DNA of 64,000 bases from Pictodentalium vernedei (lineage: Eukaryota; Mollusca; Scaphopoda; Dentaliida; Dentaliidae). Shown piece after piece: positions 23,540-33,876 of the stretch. The notes under the pieces are model-generated. The model saw only the letters and a list, made by a program, of their open reading frames with translations, made no database searches and was not told where the DNA came from. The DNA lies in contig CM062290.1 in the NCBI GenBank assembly GCA_031216915.1, positions 258,578,291 to 258,642,290 on the forward strand, written 5' to 3'. The position numbers and the translations under genes are program-made. Every line of letters begins with the position of its first letter. Position 1 is the stretch's first letter.

Positions 23540-24370
23540 GGGTTTAATCATTATCAACTAATCGTCCGGAAACCAACTGTTTACAATTCACTGTGTGAAG
23601 GGTCACTGTGACCTTGACCTTTGACCTAGTGATTCCGAAATAAAAGGGGTTCTTTCTTGCATAAATGCCAACCTACCTATGAAGTTTCATGAACATAGGT
23701 GCAACCATTGTCAAATTATCATCTGGAAACCAATTGTTTACGATTTACTAAGTTGAAGGTCACTGTGACCTTGACCTTTCACCTAGCAAGTCCAAAATAA
23801 ATTGGGTTCTTCCTCTCACTGATGCCAATGTACCTATGAAGTTTCATGAACATGGGTCGAAAGATTATCAAGTTATCATCCAGAAACCAATTGTTTACGA
23901 TTTACTATGTTGAAGGTCACTGTGACCTTGACCTTTCACCTAGCGAGTCCAAAATAAATATGGTTCTTCCTCTCTCTGATTCCAACTTAACAATGAAGTT
24001 TCATGAACATGGGTCGAACCATTATCAAGTTATCATCCGGAAACCAATTGTTTTGATTTACTATGTTCAGGGTCACTGTGACCTAGACCTTTGACCTAGT
24101 GAGTCCAAAATAAATAGGGTTCTTCCTCTCACAAAGGCCAATCTACATATGAAGTTTCATGAATGTTGGTTGAACCGTAGTCAAGTTATCATCCGGAAAC
24201 CAATCGTTTACAATTTACTATGTTCAAGGTTACTGTGACCTTGACCTTTGACCAAGCAAGTCCAAAATTAATAGGGTTCTTCCTCTCACAGATACCAACC
24301 TACCTATGAAGTTTCATGAACATGGGTTGAATCATTATCAAGTTATCATCCGGAAACCAATTGTTTACAA
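23540..24370 (+). repeat. 157 bp tandem array with nuclear-receptor-type sites
   Basis: The phrase GGTCACTGTGACC (or one-base variant) starts at 23,601, 23,758, 23,915, 24,071 and 24,228, spacings 157, 157, 156, 157, followed by a partial sixth unit. Units contain GAAGTTTCATGAACATGGGT and ATCATCCGGAAACCAAT. AGGTCACTGTGACCT (inverted AGGTCA, 3 bp spacer) is exact at 23,757-23,771 and 23,914-23,928. TGACCTTTGACCT (direct repeat, 1 bp spacer) is exact at 23,615-23,627 and in later units. From memory, similar about 160 bp cores occur in bivalve mobile elements; not checked. Confidence 0.92.
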
Positions 24371-24483
24371 AGCCCGCCCATCAGCCCGCCCGCCCGCCCA
24401 CACATGAGCCTGCCCACCCACCCACCTGCACAGCTGCCCGCCCACCCGCAACACCACCCACCCACCCGCCCGCCTGCCCGCCA
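24371..24483 (+). repeat. CCCG/CCCA low-complexity tract (copy 2)
   Basis: Directly follows the 157 bp array. G-run rich on the minus strand. Confidence 0.9.
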
Positions 24484-25616
24484 TTCATCAAACTATAAGT
24501 CGAGTTTGACTTCGTCACAACTCTACTAAAAAGAGATGAGTCCAGTTTCAGTTTCGGGTTTTTTTTTAGAGAAAAATATTCACATATTAAACACTTTAAA
24601 CACTTGGTTTTTTTTTCATAAATATTAGTTTTAATAAAAGTTCAAAGTACAAGTACCTTCCCCTCACTCTTAAATTATGAGATTATATATAGCGCAGCAC
24701 ATGTACAGAGAGCCATTAATCCAGGAGACAATGAAGATTGTTCACAGAGCCCTGGATATACAGTTGAATAGCAATGGCAGCCCCCCCTCGCCCCCCCCCC
24801 CCCCCTCCACACACACACACACACCAAGACACAAGAGGAAAATGATGGGTTAGCAATGCACAACTTGGGTAAAAAATGCTGAAGATGTAATGCTGTGAAA
24901 TGTCAGGCCAAAGAAAAGAAAACCCTTTGTTTGGGGTACCCCCCCATCGATCCTAAACAATTAAGCCGATCCTAAATATTTTATAAAGTTAAAGTCGCAC
25001 ATTTAGGTCATTGTAACCCTAATTTTTATCGGACTTCAACTGTGAATTTGAAACGTATTTTGAGGTTAAAGCTTTCAAAAATACATGTAGAAATAAATAT
25101 ATCGGACATTATAAATGCAGAGCAAGTGGTAAGTTCCAGTTCAGCAAAGGAAACAATGACCTAATGAGCGACTTTTTAAAAAAATTTTAGGGTCGGCATA
25201 ATTGTACCACAAACAAACAGGTTTTCTTTGGCCTGACATTTCACAACATTACATCTTCAGCATTTTTTACCCAAGCTGTGCATTGCTTGGGGGGGGGGGG
25301 GGGGGGGGGGTTGCCAATGTTATTCAACTGTTTATCCAGGGCTCTGTGAACAAGCTTCATTATCTTCTGGATTAATGGTTCACTGTACATGTGCTACGCT
25401 ATATATAATCTCATAATTTTAGAGAGAGGGGAAGGTACTTGCACTTTGAACTTTTATTAAAACTAATATTTGGGAAAAACCCAAGTGTTTATAGTGTTTA
25501 ATACTTGAATATTTTTCTCTAAAAAAAAAACGAAACCGAAACCGGACTCAACTCTTTTTTTAAAAAATCGAGTAGAAACCGAAACCGTGGACAAATTTCA
25601 TAACCTCCCAACACTA

Positions 25617-26430
25617 CCATTTAAGCTTATCTGAGTCTCTAGTTTAGGACCAAAATAACTCATTTTTAGTTTTGTCACCTGAAAGTTTCAATTTTTATTA
25701 TATGTATATACATCCACATGTTTTGAGCTGTATGATTGCTTTTCAAAATTTAAATTTCATGAAGAGATATCTTGTCAATTTCCAATTGTCTTACTCTATT
25801 AATTTTACTAAATCTTATTTAGTTTCTACAAATGTCTAACCTGGGTACATTGAAAAAATGTTTAATTAAAAAGCACCCCCTCCCCTACCCTCCTTACTCC
25901 ATAATGTTGCTTCTCAAGCATCATTTTGTTACTTGTTCAATAAAGAGATAGCCAATTAAGTGAGTTCCACTGTACCAATATACAAGTAAAATAAAACTTT
26001 GTTTACAACAGAATCAACCAGAGTGTAACTCTTGGGATTCTCACATGAAATGTGTCTAGTTCAAAAAGGGTCGACTTGAACATGTAAACACCTGTGCAGT
26101 TACAGCATTGTTGATGGTCCAGCCATTGTGTCTCAGTAATTGAAAGGAAAACTGAAAATTTCTGGATCTAAAATCAAATTATGCACTTTTTACAAATGAG
26201 AATACAGGGAGAATAATTCTTTTAAAATGGATTACTTTCTTTCTTTAAGCTATATTTAAAACTAAATCTCATTATCTTTTCTTGAAAACCTCACTCTTTC
26301 ACTCTGCAGACACTTAACTGTTTCAGTGCTGAAAGCTATTCTCAAAACAGGGAGCTTTGTGCAATTGTTACTACTGCAGAAGAAATGTTATTGACCTCTT
26401 TCCAAAAATGAATAGAGATGAGGCTTTCAA
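25617..26430. other. AT-rich stretch without gene
   Basis: No ORF, RNA gene or clear repeat core. GAGTTCCACTGTA near 25,964-25,976 resembles the end of a TA-flanked mariner-type MITE, but no partner end was found. Confidence 0.45.
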
Positions 26431-26724
26431 AACAAGAGGCCCCAAGGAGCCTTAATCGCTCACCGGCCAAAGTGGTTCAAAGAAATATTTGGGGTCACAT
26501 TCAGTTAGACATGGTTCATCAACACTAGAAAGGAATGAAGTCATGAGAGACAAATTTTATGGAACTAGAGACATGGCTTGAACAAACTTGAATCTTACCC
26601 CCCTAAGGATGCTGCATACCAAATATCAAAAAGCATTCATCTGCTGGATCTGAAGAAGAAGATTTTTAAAGAAAATTCATCATTTTGAACTGAGTTATCA
26701 TTCGGGCTCCTACAGAGCCCAAAT

Positions 26725-26985
26725 ATGAGTGTAAAACCCATCTACAATGTAAAATCAATCTTGTCACTGTATTCTTTACACCCAAAACATGAGTTTCAAG
26801 TGAAAAATACATCTTGTTTTGAGTGTAAAATCCATCTACTATGTAAAATCTATCTTGTCACTATATACTTTACACTCAAAATTTGAGTTTTGAGTGAAAA
26901 ATACATCTGGTTTTGAGTGTAAAATCAGTCTACTATGTAAAATCCATCTTGTGACTATATACTTACACTCAAGTTTATACCTACA
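26725..26985 (+). repeat. 94 bp tandem repeat, about 2.7 units
   Basis: GAGTGTAAAA starts at 26,727, 26,821 and 26,915, with GTAAAATC and TTGTCACTATATACTT in each unit. It lies inside the ACAAGAGGCCC element. Confidence 0.9.
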
Positions 26986-27115
26986 CTACCCATTGTAGAG
27001 GACTTCCACCACCACAGGTAATGGTTTGGGTTCATATACCAGTAAAGCAGAACCTGGTTACCACAGTAAACAAGCACTGCTCCACTTCCCATGATTCCCA
27101 CAGAGCCCACGCTTG
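26986..27115 (-). repeat. second dispersed family fragment
   Basis: Shares GAGGACTTCCACC, CAGTAAAGCAGAACCTGG and CAGTAAACAAGCACTGC with 33,412-33,520 and 50,590-50,790. Confidence 0.55.
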
Positions 27116-27794
27116 AAAGCATCAAGGTGACAACTGCAATGCTAAATTTTGAAGAAAATTCATCATTTTGAACTAAGTTATCATTCGGGCCCCCACAGAG
27201 CCCAAATATGAACCCAGGGACTTGGCTTGAACAAACTTGAATCTCACCCCCTAAGGATGCTGCATGCCAAATATCAAAACATTCCGACTGCTGAAAAATT
27301 CCTCATATTGACTAAGTTATAATTCACAATGTTGCATACCAAATATCAAAAGATTCTGTCTGTTGGATCTGGAGAAGAAGATTTTTTAAGAAATTTGCCT
27401 GAAATGCACTAAGGTTGAATTCGGGCTTCTATAGTGAGCCCAAATATGAATCCAAGGGGGCGATTTGAACAAACTTGAATCAAATCCACCCCATAATGTT
27501 GTATACCAAATATCAAATGATTCTGCCCATTTGTGCGGGAGAAGAAGATTTTTTAGTAATTTTGCAAATATACATAGGGTGTTATCGGAGTTATGCCCCC
27601 TATGGAGCCCCAAGTGGGCATGTCCATTCCATTTGAACAAACTTGAATTGACATATGGTAATGAACATCCATACCAGGTTTCGAGCAAATTGACCTCGTG
27701 GTTTCAGAAAAGAAGTCGTTTGAAAAATGTTCACGATGCCGGGCGGACGACGGACGGCAAGTGATAAGTTTAGCTCCCTTCGGTGAGCTAAAAA

Positions 27795-28943
27795 CTAATT
27801 TCCAGATTTTGGCCCAAATTTTTGAAGTCCCACCCGGCCCCCAAATTTTCAGGATTTTCAGGGTAAAAAAAAAATATTTTTTTTGTCTTAACATTGACCA
27901 AAATGCATAAAAACAAAAAAACTCATTTCCGGATTTTGGCCAAAAATTTCTGAGTCCAGACCAGGACTCCAAATTTTCAGCCTAAGTATGAACCCAGGGA
28001 CTTGGCTTGAACAAACTTGAATCTCACCCCCTAAGGATGCTGCATACCAAATATCAAAAGATTCTTATTGGTAGATCTGAAGAAGAAGATTTTTAAAGAA
28101 TATTCCTCATTCTGCACTAATTTAAACATTAGGGCTCCCAGAGAGAGCCCAAATATGGACCCAGGGAATTGCTTTCAATAAACATGTGAAACAATCTTCC
28201 AAAGATGTTATATGTGAAATTTGAAAGCTTTTGGAGCAGTGGTTTGGGAGAAAAGTAGTCTTAAATGTTTTTCCCATTACCCATAGTGTTAAAAAATGCT
28301 GACTCAGCACTTTTTCAAAGTCCCAAAAAAGCACCCCATGATAAAACCGATAGCAATTTTTTTTCACCATTCTATTCTGTTGGTCTCAGTGCCATGTAGT
28401 TTTGGAGATATGGGTGTTTTAATTTTTTTTTCTATTTTTAGCTCCTGCGGTTCCCATGGGGTGACAGGAAAAAAAATTGGGCATAAATTAAGTACTTATG
28501 ACCCAATAAGCCCTCATATCAAATTTGGTTGAAATCTGCCTCTCGGTTTGGAAAATAGAAATTCTTACCCCTCCCATAACGACGGCAAATATAGCCCCAC
28601 AAACTTCTCTTGAACAAATCTGAGTCTACACCTCAAAAGGAAGCTGCACACCTAATATCAAGTCTCTGCTACTGCTGGTTCATGAGAAGAAGATTTTTTA
28701 AGATTTAGGCACACTTTTTGGGCGTGGCCCTACCAAGGGGCGAGCAACTTGATTTGAACAAAATCAAATTGCAATGTCATAACAAACAATTCTCTCAAAT
28801 ATCAATTAAATTGGTTCAGCGGTTTGGGAGGAGGAGACGCAAACACCATGTTCATGGATGGCTACGGACGGACGACAGATGACAGACGGTGAGTGATCAC
28901 TATAGATCTCCTGACTAAAAGTCAGGTGAGCTAAAAAACTAGA
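27795..28943 (+). mobile_element. second, left-truncated ACAAGAGGCCC-family element
   Basis: Modules like those of the preceding element (CTTGAATCTCACCCCCTAAG at 28,016; GAAGAAGATTTTT) lead to GACGGACGACAG and a terminal hairpin with GTCAGGTGAGCTAAAAA at 28,920-28,938. It lacks an ACAAGAGGCCC start. Confidence 0.65.
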
Positions 28944-28954
28944 GATGGTCTGTC

Positions 28955-29417
28955 ACCCGCTATACCCCCACCGTGGCATACCACCTAATGTGGGTGAATG
29001 AAAGAGGCATTCAAATTTTGTAAGTAAAAAAAATTCAACATGGCCACCAGTTGGCCATCTTAAATCCGATTGGGAAAAAAATTATGTCACACACTGCTCA
29101 TCATGTCATTCATTTTTTTTGAGTTTCATGACAATGCAGCAAAAACTGTAGAAGTAGTTTGCTCCACAAGTATTTTGCAAAATCCAATATGGCCACCAGT
29201 CGACCATCTTGAAACCGAGGGGAAAAAAAATTGTCACACACTTCCCCTCATCATGTTGATCATTTTTGTGAAGTTTCATGAAAATGCAGCTAAAACTCTG
29301 GAAGTAGTTCGCTCCACAAGTTTACATGTGCAATGGATCAACAACGACGTCGACAGACCGACCGGCGGACAAGTTGACTCCTATATACCCCCCTAAACTT
29401 CATTTTGTGAGGGTATA
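28955..29417. mobile_element. non-autonomous element ending in TATACCCCC
   Basis: TATACCCCCACC at about 28,961 and GAGGGTATA at 29,409-29,417 form short inverted ends. Two about 130 bp modules containing TATGGCCACCAGT, CATCTT and AGTTTCATGA (29,040-29,330) sit inside, followed by a GACAGACCGACCGG tract. Non-coding. Confidence 0.6.
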
Positions 29418-29514
29418 ATAAGATTAATTCAATTCTACTTCTGAAACCAACTCTCAACATTACCATATCAACATTGACTTCTGATGTCATTCCCATATTA
29501 GACATGTTGTGAAC

Positions 29515-29690
29515 AATATTTTTGGTAATGAGCTATTTGATGGCGATTATGTGATAAAGGTAAATCTGCCATTCAATGGTAAGACAACATAACAAAGGAC
29601 AATTTGTGAGGAGAATCAGTAATAATTAAATCCCACAACTCTTTAGAACTCTAGGAGTTAATTATTATTACATGCCTATTCTTTTCCTCC
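29515..29690 (+). repeat. direct repeat, left copy
   Basis: From GTGATAAAGGTAAATCTGCC (29,551) through CTCTAGGAGTTAATTATTA, nearly identical to 31,254-31,372. Weaker similarity continues on both sides. A diverged relative of the left part is at 59,760-59,900. Confidence 0.85.
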
Positions 29691-29699
29691 AGTTCCATA

Positions 29700-29924
29700 T
29701 TAACTCTTAGAAGCCGGGGGATCAGAATGAATTTCTTGAACATGACATACAGCAAAAAATGTACAGTAAAGCAGGTGCTGCTAGTCAAATGTTGTCACTT
29801 TCCTAGAAGCACCTGCTCAGTGTTTATTCTCCCCCAGCCCAAAGATAGCTGAACTGTCACAGCCAGATTACATGCCATATTACATCACAGGCAAGTAAAC
29901 TTGACTCCCACTTCTAAGAGTTAA
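29700..29924. mobile_element. TTAA-bounded MITE
   Basis: Inverted ends TTAACTCTTAGAAG (29,700-29,713) and CTTCTAAGAGTTAA (29,911-29,924), with an inner inverted pair GCAGGTGCT / AGCACCTGC. TTAA ends suggest piggyBac-like mobilisation (inference). Confidence 0.8.
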
Positions 29925-29957
29925 CAAATTAGTGCGGAACACGGAATGAGACAAAAT

Positions 29958-30047
29958 TTGTTCATAACATGTCTAATATGGGAATGACATCGAAAGTCAA
30001 CATATTGACTTCTGATGTCATTCCCATATTAGACAAGCTATGAACAA
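29958..30047. repeat. long palindrome
   Basis: TTGTTCATAACATGTCTAAT...GGGAATGACATC is answered by GATGTCATTCCC...ATTAGACAAGCTATGAACAA, arms of about 43 bp. A single arm of the same sequence is at 29,470-29,515. Confidence 0.85.
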
Positions 30048-30068
30048 GTGTTTGACCACTGAGGTGGT

Positions 30069-31218
30069 ATTAGTCCCCTATGGCGCTTTTGTGACATAAG
30101 GTGTTTTTGTCACAGAAGACACTAGAGTATATAAGCATCTTGGGATTTTGAAAAAAAAAAATATTGAGCGTGCATAATCCCCTCACAACCCTTTATCCAT
30201 GTACCATATATGAAAGGCGTAGCTTGAACCATGTTGGAGGGAGGGGTGGTAACATAAAATAGAGAAAAAAGCTTAAAAAACACAACAAAAATAGCCGCCA
30301 TTCTGCCATCTTGCATTTTGAAAAATAAATATTGACTGTGCATCATCCCCTCAGAACCATTTATCCATGTACCAAAGATGAAAGGTGTAGCTTGAAGCAT
30401 ATTAGAGGGAGAGGTGGTAACATAAAAACAGACAGACAGACAGACAGACGGACAGACAGACAGATGTTAGATTTTGAAAAAAAATATTGAGCGTGCAACA
30501 TCCCATTACAACCCTCTATCCATGTGCCAGATATAAAAAGTGTAGCTTGAACCATGTTGGAGTGAGGGGTGGTAACATAAAATAGAAAAAAAGCTTAAAA
30601 AAACACAACAAAAATGGCTGCCATGGCGCCATCTTGAATTTTGGAAAAAAAATATTGAATGTGCAACATCCCATTAAAACCCTCTATACATGTGCCAGAT
30701 ATAAAAAGTGTAGCTTGAACCATGTTGGAGTGAGGGGTGGTAACATAAAATAGAGAAAAAAGCTTAAAAAACACAACAAAAATGGCCACCATGCCGCCAT
30801 CTTGGATTTTGAAAAAAAAATATTGAACATGCATCATCCCCTCCTAACCCTCTATCCATGTGCCAAATATGCAAAGTGTAGCTTTAACCATGTAGGTGGG
30901 AGGGGTGGTAACATGAAAATAGAGAAAAAAAAGCTTAAAAAACACAACAAAAATGGCCGCCATTCTGCCATCTTGGATTTTGAAAAAAAAAATTTGTGCG
31001 TGCATCATCCCCTCAGAACCATTTATCCATGTACCAAATATAAAAGGTGTAGCTTAAAGCATGTTGGAAGGAGAGGTGGTAACATAAAAAACAGACAGAC
31101 AGACAGACAGACAGACAGATGGACGGATGGACAGACAGACAGACAGACAGACAGCCAGACAGACGGATGGACGGAGTGCAATCCTATAGTCCCCTTACGG
31201 TTCCCGTAGGGGACTAAT
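30069..31218 (+). mobile_element. TIR element with about 170 bp tandem core
   Basis: Inverted ends ATTAGTCCCCTATGG (30,069) and CCGTAGGGGACTAAT (ends about 31,218). The core holds about six units of 168-170 bp. GCCATCTTG falls at 30,305, 30,628, 30,796 and 30,966, each unit with AACATAAAATAGAG, AGCTTAAAAAACACAAC and CCATGTACCA. Two units carry CAGACAGA microsatellite (30,428-30,470 and 31,088-31,160). ORFs within it are translated repeats. Confidence 0.82.
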
Positions 31219-31228
31219 AATATTTTTA

Positions 31229-31385
31229 GGAAAGAGTTATTAAAGCTGACTATGTGATAAAGGTAAATCTGCCATTCAATGGTAAGACAACATAACAAAG
31301 GACAATTTGTGAGGAGAATCAGTAATAATTAAATCCCACAACTCTTTAGAACTCTAGGAGTTAATTATTACATGCCTATTACATT
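31229..31385 (+). repeat. direct repeat, right copy
   Basis: Partner of 29,515-29,690. The pair brackets about 1.55 kb containing a TTAA MITE, a palindrome and the 170 bp-core element. Confidence 0.85.
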
Positions 31386-32175
31386 TCATCCAATTTCATA
31401 TTCAGAAATCTGTACAGAACACATGTTCCATATGAATTTCCATTGATGGACTATTTTTCCACCTGACATAATGGATGCATCAAAAGAACTAAATTCTACC
31501 CATTTTTGTAATCAACCAATTGAAACATCACATTCTGACAGTTACAGTGACAGCCAATAAATCGAATGTCAACTGGAAAATGTTTTTGTTCAAATCCACC
31601 AAAATAAAACCTATTCTACAAATGGGGAGTGATTTTATAACACTGAAGCTCTGACTCTGAAGCGAATATCTCTCAGATGACGGCAGCTAATTTCTTAAAA
31701 ATATGTATAAGTAATCTATTTGGACACAATTTTCATTTACATTTTTCTGTTTACATATCAAACGGCCACATGTGCCAATCACACCTAAGTTTTACTTTTG
31801 TTTTTATTTCAAGAGATGCTAGAACTGTCAATTTCTACAAATAAGACCGAAATTTTAATTTAATGGATTCTATGCAATAGTGGTGTGTAATAAACACAGA
31901 ATGCCACAATGTGTGAATGTATTCATCAATACAGCACTCATGCCATCGCAGGATAGAACTGTGTCTCTTGTTTCATCCTTCAAATGCATTCACACATCGT
32001 TCTGTGTATATACTGAACCTCCCTGTAAAGACAAAATGGATTGTTATATTACTGTAGTTAATATTCTACTAGGTGATCCAATTCACAGTTTCAGTGTTAA
32101 AACGGTGAAAAATAAATGAAAAAAATAACTGATAAAGTCTGAATAAAAATGGCAGCATCAAACAATTTCTAAAAA
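31386..32175. other. AT-rich stretch without gene
   Basis: The 79-codon ORF at 31,880-32,119 has no recognisable motif. No RNA gene or repeat seen. Confidence 0.45.
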
Positions 32176-32462
32176 TTAACCCTTTCAACAATGATGTAAA
32201 GATCCTAAAATTTCAAGAAGCAAATCTTTCCCATAATGCAGTTGGGAATTTAACCCATGTAACATTGGTAGTGCAACAGAATGTTCACCAGTCACTCTGT
32301 TTTTCTCTTGTTTAACTATGAATTTAACCAATTATATATTGTTTGACAGAGCTCAATGAGCTCTGTCAAACAAGATATATTTAGTTAAATATCAAACTGC
32401 ATTATGGGAAATATTTGCTGCTGAAAACTTCATCATTTTGACATCAGAAGGCAGAGGGTTAA
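32176..32462. mobile_element. TTAA palindromic MITE
   Basis: TTAACCCTTT (32,176) to AGAGGGTTAA (ends 32,462). The centre is an exact palindrome with arms TGTTTGACAGAGCTCA / TGAGCTCTGTCAAACA at 32,340-32,372. The left arm is interrupted by about 75 bp without a partner. Same family as 38,689-38,900. Confidence 0.8.
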
Positions 32463-32565
32463 CCAATTCAGTCTAGTCAAACATTTCTGAAATGGTAAAA
32501 TTCCTAGTTGCTTTGTTGAAAAAATTTGCAACTTGAATTTTTTATATTTTGACATCAATGTGCTG

Positions 32566-32694
32566 GAACATTGGGAGTCAGACAGTTGTTCGGTGGTTCT
32601 CTCTAGGTACTCTGGCTTCCTCCACCCATAAAACTGTCTGACACAAGGTGACCCTGGCTGTCAAAAGTGTTGTTAAACCCCAATAAATAAATAA
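32566..32694 (+). mobile_element. 5'-truncated SINE with 12 bp target-site duplication
   Basis: Only the 3' 129 bp of the SINE (body end, CCCCAATAAATAAATA tail) flanked by exact ATCAATGTGCTG at 32,554-32,565 and 32,695-32,706. The target resembles the right part of the 38,689-38,900 MITE family, so it inserted into an older element. 5' truncation with duplication is typical of LINE-driven retrotransposition. Confidence 0.88.
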
Positions 32695-32706
32695 ATCAAT
32701 GTGCTG

Positions 32707-33110
32707 TGGGTGAAGCTTGTAAAGCTCTGTGAAATGAAATACAATTATTAAAAAATATTTCTAATTCAGTTTTGTTCCAGTGACACTAAACCATAGGGGA
32801 GTTTGTAAAAGACCCAGACAGCAAACACAGTCTAGATAAGCCCCCTATCAATGTAGTAATATAATGGAATTCTCTATCACATTAGTTCACCCATGCAGGA
32901 CAGAATTTAATCAATTACATCTGGTTCAACAGAGCCCAGGAACCTCTGTCAAATACGATATATTTTGAATTCTCAGCTTCATTTTGGGAAAACCAAACTC
33001 CCAGAACTGTTTGGGTTTTCAACAACAAATTCATTATATTTCTTGGTGTTTAAGGTCACTATCAGCATGTACAATTACGTCATGACAGCAATATAAGTAG
33101 CAAAGCAAGT
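32707..33110. other. non-coding stretch
   Basis: GGTTCAACAGAGCCCAGG...CCTCTGTCAAATA near 32,925-32,955 is a decayed relative of the GAGCTC palindrome. Nothing else seen. Confidence 0.4.
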
Positions 33111-33256
33111 TTAACCCTTTAACTAATGAACTGTCTTATTCACCCGCATAATTTACAAATTGAGCAGTTGTCAAACTAAAAAAAATATTTTTCCTGAAAT
33201 TTCAACAAAACCATATCATATGACCCCCTCACTGGAATAAGCTCAATGAGCTCATT

Positions 33257-33295
<39 letters not shown>

Positions 33296-33394
33296 TGGGG
33301 GGTGGGGGGTAACATATGATTTTGTTGAATTTTTTTTTTTAAATTTGAGAAAAAAAAATTAAAATAACAAATTTTGCATTGGGTAAATGGTTAA
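33111..33394. mobile_element. TTAA MITE with embedded TG microsatellite
   Basis: TTAACCCTTTAAC start and GGGTAAATGGTTAA end. The centre has AAGCTCAATGAGCTCA. The right arm is disrupted by (TG)n at 33,261-33,293 followed by a G-rich run. Confidence 0.7.
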
Positions 33395-33411
33395 ACAACT
33401 GTTCATACCTT

Positions 33412-33512
33412 TGCCACCCACTTTAGAGGACTTCCACCCCTGGTACTGGTTACAGGGTTCTTTGTATCAGTAAAACAGAACTTGTTAACCACAGAAAACT
33501 AGCAGAGCTCCT
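33412..33512 (-). repeat. second dispersed family fragment, interrupted by SINE
   Basis: GAGGACTTCCACCCCTGG, GTAAAACAGAACTTG and CACAGAAAACTAGCAG. The family resumes after the SINE at about 33,889 (CCCATGGGG). Confidence 0.55.
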
Positions 33513-33524
33513 CTTTCTGTGGTT

Positions 33525-33876
33525 ATTTATTTATTTATTGGGGTTTAATGACATTTTGGATAGCCAGGGTCACCTTGTGTTGGACAGTTTTACAGGTGGA
33601 GGAAGCCTAAGTACCCAGAGAGAACCACCGAGCAATGGTAAGCACTTCCGACTCCCCAGTGTTCTAACTCCACACAAACAGGGCTAGCTTTGGTTGAAGA
33701 CAAGTGCACCACTGACATGCAGTACGCCTTAGTATGCAGTACCACAGTGCCCCTACGTGGGCAATCGGGATGAAGTGCCTTGTCCAAGGACACAACACAG
33801 TTATCCCTGGTGGGGATCGAACCGAGGACCTTTTGGTTTGAAGTTCAATGCCATAACCACTGAGCCACCATGCTCC
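33525..33876 (-). mobile_element. full-length tRNA-headed SINE with 12 bp target-site duplication
   Basis: 352 bp. Exact CTTTCTGTGGTT at 33,513-33,524 and 33,877-33,888. On the minus strand the head reads A-box-like GTGGCTCAGTGGTTATGG and B-box-like GGTTCGATCCCC; the tail is (AATA)n. A clean reference copy for the family. Confidence 0.95.

Larger units (their letters stand above)
13478..25184 (+). repeat. large direct duplication, copy 2
   Basis: Counterpart of 552-12,286, 11,707 bp long. Unlike copy 1 it continues past the gap-equivalent point into the right arm of the inverted-repeat element and onward. It looks like the cleaner of the two copies: tandem units and palindromes are intact where copy 1 has one-base insertions. 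Confidence 0.95.
23430..25616 (+). mobile_element. complete inverted-repeat (foldback) element with 157 bp tandem core
   Basis: Termini are TAGTGTTGGG (23,430) and CCCAACACTA (ends 25,616). The left arm (23,430 to about 23,500, then 24,535 to about 24,997) is the reverse complement of the right arm (about 25,169-25,616). Both pass through GGCCTGACATTTCACA, AGCCCTGGATA-type and ATTATATATAGCG-type stretches. The left arm is interrupted by about 1 kb of 157 bp repeats and a CCCG tract that the right arm lacks. The arms have diverged by several per cent. No transposase. Ends and length suggest a non-autonomous DNA transposon, possibly hAT-like, but no matching 8 bp target duplication is visible. 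Confidence 0.8.
26431..27794 (+). mobile_element. mollusc-type non-autonomous element, ACAAGAGGCCC family
   Basis: Starts AACAAGAGGCCCC...AATCGCTCACC and ends with a GACGGACGACGG-type tract and a hairpin closing GGTGAGCTAAAAA at 27,781-27,793. Internal modules with CTTGAATCTCACCCCCTAAG and CCAAATATCAAAAGATTCTG recur at about 26,590, 27,240, 27,330 and 27,480. The 139- and 100-codon minus-strand ORFs across 27,386-27,972 are repeat modules read as protein. From memory this terminal pair is common in molluscs. Confidence 0.75.

Noticed and set aside
27553-27972. 139-codon minus-strand ORF
   Set aside because: Made of ACAAGAGGCCC-element modules; homologous modules elsewhere are not open in this frame.
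30069-31218. CRISPR or satellite array
   Set aside because: Contiguous 170 bp units bounded by inverted ends; a tandem-core transposable element.
33261-33293. TG repeat as a Z-DNA regulatory element
   Set aside because: A simple microsatellite inside a MITE arm; nothing else supports a regulatory role.
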